Origin: Novosphingobium sp. SG707
GTDB taxonomy: Bacteria > Pseudomonadota > Alphaproteobacteria > Sphingomonadales > Sphingomonadaceae
Direction: 5' to 3'
Assembly: GCF_012275515.1 (NCBI RefSeq)
Contig: NZ_JAAZQL010000014.1
Span: 1 to 64,000 of the forward strand
Length of the DNA stretch: 64,000 nt
The position numbers and the translations under genes are program-made. This document shows, in pieces, positions 59,419-64,000 of this stretch. A model generated the notes under the pieces. It searched no databases and had not been told where the DNA came from. It worked only from the letters and a program-made list of their open reading frames with translations. Position 1 is the first letter of the stretch; each line of letters starts with the position of its first letter.

Positions 59419-61481
59419 CCCAGAATGCCGACATCATCCCAACCGTCACCTTCCGCCCCGCCGGCACTGGCGAAACCGCCAAGGCGAATGAGCTGGGGAT
59501 GCGCCCGATGCAGGCGCGGGCCTATGACAAGCGTGGCGAGCAATATTTGCTGATCAAGTCGCCCCCTGCTTCGGGCAAGTCGCGCGCGCTGATGTTCATC
59601 GCCCTGGACAAGCTGACCAACCAAGGCGTGAAGAAGGCCATCGTCTGCGTGCCGGAACGCTCGATCGGCGCCAGTTTCAACAGCGAGCCGCTGAGCAAGC
59701 ATGGCTTCTGGGCCGACTGGGAAGTCGCGCCGCAATGGAACCTGTGCAACACGCCCGGCGCTGATGACCCGAAGGTAGCCAAGTCCAAGGTCAAGGCTGT
59801 CGGCGAATTTCTGGCCAGCGATGCCAGAGTACTGGTCTGCACACACGCGACCTTCCGCTTTGCCTTTGACGAAATGGGCGTTGAAGCTTTCGACACTGCA
59901 CTCATCGCCATCGACGAATTCCACCATGTCTCTGCCGATGCTGGCAACCGCCTGGGCGCGCAGCTCGCCCAACTGATCGGGCGCGACAAGGCGCATATCG
60001 TGGCGATGACCGGCAGCTATTTCCGGGGCGACGCCATCCCCGTGCTGGCACCCGATGACGAAGCCAAGTTCGAGACGGTCACCTACACCTATTACGAGCA
60101 ACTCAACGGCTATCAGTATCTCAAGGTGCTGGACATTGGCTACAGCTTCTACACCGGCCCCTATACCGAGAAGATCTCGGCGCTGCTCGACCCGACGATC
60201 AAGACCATCGTCCACATCCCTTCGGTCAATTCGCGCGAAAGCCTGAAGGACAAGCACCGCGAAGCTGAAGACATCATGGGCCATTTGGGTGAATGGCACG
60301 GGGTTGATCCGGAAACCGGCTTTCATCTGCTCAAGACAGCCAGCGGCGCCACGATCAAGGTCGCGGACCTGGTCGACGATGATGCTTCCAAGCGGGATCG
60401 CGTGGTGGCCTCGCTGAAATCCGCCGCCGCGCGTAGCGATCGCGATTTCGTTGACGTGATTATCGCGCTGGGCATGGCCAAGGAAGGTTTCGACTGGATC
60501 TGGTGCGAACATGCGCTGACGGTGGGCTATCGCTCCAGCCTTACAGAAATCATCCAGATCATCGGCCGCGCCACCCGCGATGCGCCGGGCAAGACGCGGG
60601 CGCGCTTTACCAATCTGATTGCAGAACCTGCGGCTGACGACCCGTTGGTGGTCGACGCCATCAACGATTATCTCAAGGCCATTGCCGCCAGCCTGCTGAT
60701 GGAACAGGTGCTGGCTCCGCGTTTCGAGTTCACGCCCAAGGATGCCGGCCCCAAGCCGGATTTTGATTATGGTCCAGATGGCTATCAGGAGGGGGCGACC
60801 AACATCGGCGTCAACGCCCAAGGCCAGATGCATTTCGAGATCAAGGGCCTCAAGCTGCCGACCAGCATAGAGGCAACACGCATTTGCCGCGAGGATCTCA
60901 ATGAAGTTATCGCCAGCTTCGTGCAGGACAAATCGGCACTGGAGCGTGGGATGTTCGACACCGAAGTGGTGCCCGAGGAGCTGACTCAGCTGAAGATGGG
61001 CAAGATCATTCGCGAAAAATTCCCCGACCTCAGCGAAGATGACCAGGAAGCGGTTCGCCAGCACGCCATTGCCGCCCTGACGCTGACTCAGCAGGCCAAG
61101 GCCGCGATGGTCGGCGATGTGGTCGACGGAGAGTTTTCGGGCAGCACGGCCTTTATCGATGGGGTCCGCAAATTTGCCCTGAGCGTTACCGACCTCGACA
61201 TCGATCTGATCGACCGCGTCAATCCGTTTGACGCCACCTATGCCGTGCTGGCCAAGGCGATGGACGAGAAGACCCTCTTGCAGGTGCAGGCTGTCATCAA
61301 CGCCAAGAAGGACAAGCTGACCTACGAGGATGCGCGGATGCTGACCGAGCGCGCGCTGGAGTTCAAGCGGGAGCGCGGGCGCCTTCCCTCGCTGACCTCG
61401 CAGGATGCCTGGGAGCGCAAGATGGCCGAGGGTATCGCCTTCCTGCAACGCCATGCGGCAAAGGCGGCGGCTGATGGCTGA
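59415..61481 (+). CDS. SF2 DEAD/DEAH-type helicase
   Basis: 688 residues. Walker A KSPPASGKSRAL (~48-59), Walker B IDEFHH (~165-170), motif III AMTGSYF, motif VI QIIGRATRDAPGK (~380-392). The helicase core resembles restriction-associated SF2 enzymes; the C-terminal 250 residues are unassigned. It probably translocates on DNA for the methyltransferase-nuclease complex. ATGA coupling with yafQ and an 8 bp overlap with the nuclease gene bind the operon together. Confidence 0.88.
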   Translation: MTQNADIIPTVTFRPAGTGETAKANELGMRPMQARAYDKRGEQYLLIKSPPASGKSRALMFIALDKLTNQGVKKAIVCVPERSIGASFNSEPLSKHGFWADWEVAPQWNLCNTPGADDPKVAKSKVKAVGEFLASDARVLVCTHATFRFAFDEMGVEAFDTALIAIDEFHHVSADAGNRLGAQLAQLIGRDKAHIVAMTGSYFRGDAIPVLAPDDEAKFETVTYTYYEQLNGYQYLKVLDIGYSFYTGPYTEKISALLDPTIKTIVHIPSVNSRESLKDKHREAEDIMGHLGEWHGVDPETGFHLLKTASGATIKVADLVDDDASKRDRVVASLKSAAARSDRDFVDVIIALGMAKEGFDWIWCEHALTVGYRSSLTEIIQIIGRATRDAPGKTRARFTNLIAEPAADDPLVVDAINDYLKAIAASLLMEQVLAPRFEFTPKDAGPKPDFDYGPDGYQEGATNIGVNAQGQMHFEIKGLKLPTSIEATRICREDLNEVIASFVQDKSALERGMFDTEVVPEELTQLKMGKIIREKFPDLSEDDQEAVRQHAIAALTLTQQAKAAMVGDVVDGEFSGSTAFIDGVRKFALSVTDLDIDLIDRVNPFDATYAVLAKAMDEKTLLQVQAVINAKKDKLTYEDARMLTERALEFKRERGRLPSLTSQDAWERKMAEGIAFLQRHAAKAAADG

Positions 61482-62670
61482 GCTTAGCGATCTTGAACTT
61501 CTGGCCGAACTGGGCGTCGAGACAACGGCAGAGCCGAAGCGTGCCCTGACACCGCTGCAAGAACGGATCATTGCCGGTTTTGAGGATATTCAGCGCTTTG
61601 TGGCTGAGCATGGGCATTTGCCTCGGCACGGCGATGACCGTGACATTTTCGAGCGCCTCTATGCAGTGCGGCTAGACCGCCTGCGCAGCCTTCCGGAAGC
61701 GCGCGAATTGCTGGCCAGTCTCGATCGTGATGGCCTGCTGGATGGCAATGGCCCAGCAGCCGTGGCGCCCCAGGAATTGGGCGACGACGCGCTGCTCGCG
61801 GAACTGGGCATCGCGCCGGGCGCACCAGACGACATCACGCAGTTGCGCCATGTCGCGCCGCGTGCGGAAAAGCGCGCAGCCGAAGAAATCGCCAATCGCG
61901 AAAAGTGCGAGGATTTCGAGACCTTCAAGCCCCAAATCGAACGGGTACAGGCCGATCTGGCCAAAGGCGCACGCGAGGCCAAGGCAGTCGATCAAACAGA
62001 GGTCACTCTCGATGAGGTTCGGCCCGGCAATTTCTTCATCGTGGCTGGGCAGATGGCCCTTATCGCGGACACCTCAGACGCCTTTGTGACGGAGTATGAG
62101 CGCAAGGATCGGCGTGTGCGCGTCATCTACGACAATGGCACCGAGGCGACCATGCTGGCCCGGTCATTCCAGAAGGCGCTCTATCGCGATGAGACTGCGC
62201 GCCGCATCACCGCCTTGAGCGCGGGGCCACTTTTTGGCGACGTGGCCGAGCCTGACGATCTGGCGAGCGGCACGATCTATGTTCTACGCAGCAAGTCGGC
62301 CCACCCCTATGTCGCGGAGCACAGGGAACTGATCCACAAGATCGGCGTGACCGGGCAGAGTGTTGCCCATCGTGTGGCCAATGCCCGCAATGACCCGACC
62401 TTCCTGCTGGCTGATGTCGAGGTTGTCGCCGAATACCAGCTCTTCAACATCAACCGCAGCAAAATGGAGAGTCTCATTCACAAGGCATTGGCGGCTGCTC
62501 GGCTCGATCTGGCGGCCGGCGATCGTTTTGGCAAAACTGTGCAGCCGCGTGAGTGGTTTCTTGTCCCCTTAGGATGCATCAACGAGTTGGTGTCACGGGT
62601 CGTTGACGGGACAATCACCAACTGTACCTACGATCCTATGCAGGCCCGATTTATCAGCCTAAAAGGCTGA
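61474..62670 (+). CDS. GIY-YIG (T5orf172-type) nuclease
   Basis: 398 residues. The C-terminal nuclease domain (~264-345): GTIYVLRS (GIY strand), IHKIGVTGQSVAHRVANA (YIG-like with R300), and catalytic Glu332 in KMESLIHKAL. A KOW/SH3-like middle (EVRPGNFFIVAGQMALI, RRVRVIYDNGTEATMLARSF ~180-232) and a helical N-terminus with a repeated D(D)xLLAELG motif (residues 6-14 and 104-112) that may dock to partners. It likely supplies the cleavage function of the operon. It ends one base from the convergent SRAP gene. Confidence 0.85.
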   Translation: MAELSDLELLAELGVETTAEPKRALTPLQERIIAGFEDIQRFVAEHGHLPRHGDDRDIFERLYAVRLDRLRSLPEARELLASLDRDGLLDGNGPAAVAPQELGDDALLAELGIAPGAPDDITQLRHVAPRAEKRAAEEIANREKCEDFETFKPQIERVQADLAKGAREAKAVDQTEVTLDEVRPGNFFIVAGQMALIADTSDAFVTEYERKDRRVRVIYDNGTEATMLARSFQKALYRDETARRITALSAGPLFGDVAEPDDLASGTIYVLRSKSAHPYVAEHRELIHKIGVTGQSVAHRVANARNDPTFLLADVEVVAEYQLFNINRSKMESLIHKALAAARLDLAAGDRFGKTVQPREWFLVPLGCINELVSRVVDGTITNCTYDPMQARFISLKG

Positions 62671-62671
62671 A

Positions 62672-63301
62672 TCATCTTTCCCGCGTGGGAAAGACCGGCC
62701 CTCGCACCGTCATCGCCGCCGCGTCATAGGGTCGCTGCAGGGCCACAATCTCATCATAGCTCCCGCGCAGCCAAGTATCGTGGTCCTCGGGCCGCAGGAT
62801 TGTGACCATCGCCTTGGGATGGATGGGCGCAACCAGTTCATTGGGATCGCATGTCACCATCGCGAAGGCGTTCCCCTCGGCTGTCGCCTGCCAGAAGCCC
62901 GCCACGGCAAAGACCGGCTGATCGGGGAGGGAGAACCACATCTCCCCCTTGAGCGGTGGCTTGCCGTCACCCAGATCATGCTTGTCGGGCGTAAACTCGG
63001 CGAACTCGGTGAGCGGAACAAGACAGCGGTTGACCGGCTTTTCCGCGAGCTTTCGCCACTGGGGCAGACCAAGCTGACGCACATTGGTCATCGGCCAGGC
63101 CGCCTTTCCGCCCAGCACATCCCAGGTCATCACATCCCAGCCTCGCTCGCCGGTGTCGCGCTCGCGGATCACATAATTGCGGCTTTTGGGCCGCAACTCC
63201 TGCGGATTGAAGCGATTGTCGCGCGGTCGCTCGCCAAACAGCTTGTTGGCGGCCCCGAACAGGGCTTCCGGCTCACCAGCGAAACGGGCACGATTACACA
63301 T
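62672..63301 (-). CDS. SRAP (YedK/HMCES-type) protein
   Basis: 209 residues starting MCNRARF; Cys2 must be N-terminal after Met removal, which decides the start at 63301 rather than 63307. Other SRAP marks: VPLTEFAEF (Glu), MWFSLPDQPVFAVAGFWQ, and IHPKAMVTIL (active-site His). SRAP proteins crosslink to abasic sites in single-stranded DNA and shield them. It is 44 bp after dnaE2 on the same strand and so part of the SOS mutasome operon. Confidence 0.92.
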   Translation of the reverse strand: MCNRARFAGEPEALFGAANKLFGERPRDNRFNPQELRPKSRNYVIRERDTGERGWDVMTWDVLGGKAAWPMTNVRQLGLPQWRKLAEKPVNRCLVPLTEFAEFTPDKHDLGDGKPPLKGEMWFSLPDQPVFAVAGFWQATAEGNAFAMVTCDPNELVAPIHPKAMVTILRPEDHDTWLRGSYDEIVALQRPYDAAAMTVRGPVFPTRER

Positions 63302-63345
63302 AGGCAAATCCTATCAGCGGGGCGGGGAAGGGCAAGCATCCCGCC

Positions 63346-63999
63346 TCATCGAAAGTCACGCGTCCTCGCCTTGATCCCGTCGGTGGGCTGGCCCGGGATG
63401 ATGCCGGAACCAAGAGCAAGGTCGGGATCAAACATATTCCTGGCGGGGCGCCCAAGCGGTCGCTCCTCCGGATCGCGGCGGTCTGGCCCGCTGCCATGCT
63501 TGACCGCATCCGCGCGGGCTACGGGATATATCCCGCCAGAGTCCCCCCGCCCGCCGACACTGGCGAGAAGCGGGGAGAGATCGTCGAGCCGCTGAGCCAC
63601 AACATGAATCACCTCGCCCTCGCGCTGAACCTGGCCGCGCACGCCCATCATGCTGGCACCCAGCACGACCTGCCGATGCTTTTCAAAAAGGGCTGGCCAG
63701 ACGACGAGATTGGCCACGCCCGTCTCGTCCTCCAAGGTGATAAACATGACGCCCTTGGCCGAGCCGGGCTTCTGGCGGATCAGAACGATACCAGCCAGAT
63801 TGATCCAGCGACCATCCTTGAGATGGACGAGATCGCCGCAGGCCACCATCTTGAGCGCCTGAAGGTCGGCGCGCAGGAAGGAAACCGGATGGGCTTTGAG
63901 CGACAGGTTGGTGGTGCGATAATCCTCGACCACCTCTTCCCCGTCCCTCATAGCTACCAGTTCAACCTCGGGCTCGATCGCTTCCTCGCGGAGCTTGCC
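63346..63999 (-). CDS. dnaE2: DnaE2 error-prone polymerase, C-terminal part (start outside window)
   Basis: The frame is open to the window edge and gives about 217 C-terminal residues: EVVEDYRTTNLSLKAHPVSFLR, then the OB domain (WINLAGIVLIRQKPGSAKGVMFITLEDETGVANLVVWPALF, REGEVIHVVAQRLDDLSPLL), ending IIPGQPTDGIKARTRDFR. DnaE2 is ~1080 residues, so ~860 are outside. It performs error-prone synthesis with ImuA/ImuB. The C-terminus is typical. Confidence 0.93.
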   Translation of the reverse strand, partial: GKLREEAIEPEVELVAMRDGEEVVEDYRTTNLSLKAHPVSFLRADLQALKMVACGDLVHLKDGRWINLAGIVLIRQKPGSAKGVMFITLEDETGVANLVVWPALFEKHRQVVLGASMMGVRGQVQREGEVIHVVAQRLDDLSPLLASVGGRGDSGGIYPVARADAVKHGSGPDRRDPEERPLGRPARNMFDPDLALGSGIIPGQPTDGIKARTRDFR

Positions 64000-64000
64000 C

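Noticed and set aside
59337..61571. 744-residue open frame opposite the helicase gene
   Set aside because: The plus strand carries clear helicase motifs and coupled overlaps; the antisense frame is a by-product of GC-rich codon use and has no known motifs.

Overview
The window is most likely almost all of a conjugative plasmid from a high-GC alphaproteobacterium, probably a sphingomonad (Sphingobium/Novosphingobium type). The inference rests on the protein styles (an ImuA-ImuB-DnaE2 mutasome, a RepA-type initiator, sphingomonad-like VirB genes, a TonB/FecIR uptake operon) and on a GTTC-N7-GTTC LexA box of the alphaproteobacterial kind. Position 1 cuts imuB, reading leftward off the edge. Position 64000 cuts dnaE2, reading leftward into the window. 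These genes are normally adjacent in the order imuA-imuB-dnaE2, so the two ends probably belong together on a circle of roughly 67 kb, with about 3 kb lying outside the window. That is inference.

Layout. 0-2 kb (plus 62.7-64 kb): SOS mutasome and SRAP protein. 2-16 kb: a block of mainly minus-strand genes (HipA-like kinase, ParB-like protein, DUF4942-methyltransferase, HEPN/Abi-like protein, ArdC, SSB, toprim primase, HTH protein, RepA). It contains three related ~370 bp leaders and the iteron origin (14.5-15.6 kb). 16-17.4 kb: small regulators and a resolvase-like gene. 17.6-31.9 kb: a plus-strand type IV secretion operon (M15 peptidase, TrbM-like, virB1, LPD7 protein, virB2-virB6 with an EexN-like lipoprotein, a VirB7-like lipoprotein, virB8-virB11, virD4). 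32-36.9 kb: a PIN-like gene divergent from a short Argonaute operon (Mrr-TIR-APAZ plus MID-PIWI pAgo). 37.4-39.4 kb: secreted or hypothetical proteins and a YiiX-like papain-fold protein. 39.6-42.5 kb: relaxase operon and a predicted oriT. 43-46.7 kb: ParA partition locus with a centromere-like site, a second SSB and a serine resolvase. 46.9-53 kb: a FecI-FecR-TonB receptor-sulfatase operon. 53.4-54.7 kb: an IS3-family element with a tandemly duplicated end. 55-62.7 kb: a HEPN-type protein, then a restriction-like operon (MmeI-like methyltransferase, RelB-YafQ, SF2 helicase, T5orf172/GIY-YIG nuclease).

How the parts fit. The predicted nic site lies on the plus strand at about 42534/42535. If the transferred strand follows the IncP rule, it enters the recipient from 42535 rightward and around the circle, and the T4SS genes enter last. 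Most backbone genes entering before the T4SS (ParA, SSB, resolvase, SRAP/mutasome, ParB-like, methyltransferase, Abi-like, ArdC, SSB, primase, RepA) read on the complementary strand. That is the arrangement expected for leading-region genes transcribed from incoming single-stranded DNA. The repeated leaders in front of the ParB-like gene, the methyltransferase and ArdC are candidates for single-strand promoters.

The most interesting cargo is (i) the Mrr-TIR-APAZ/short pAgo pair, (ii) the methyltransferase-RelBE-helicase-GIY-YIG operon and (iii) the repeated leaders. No tRNA, rRNA or CRISPR array was seen.
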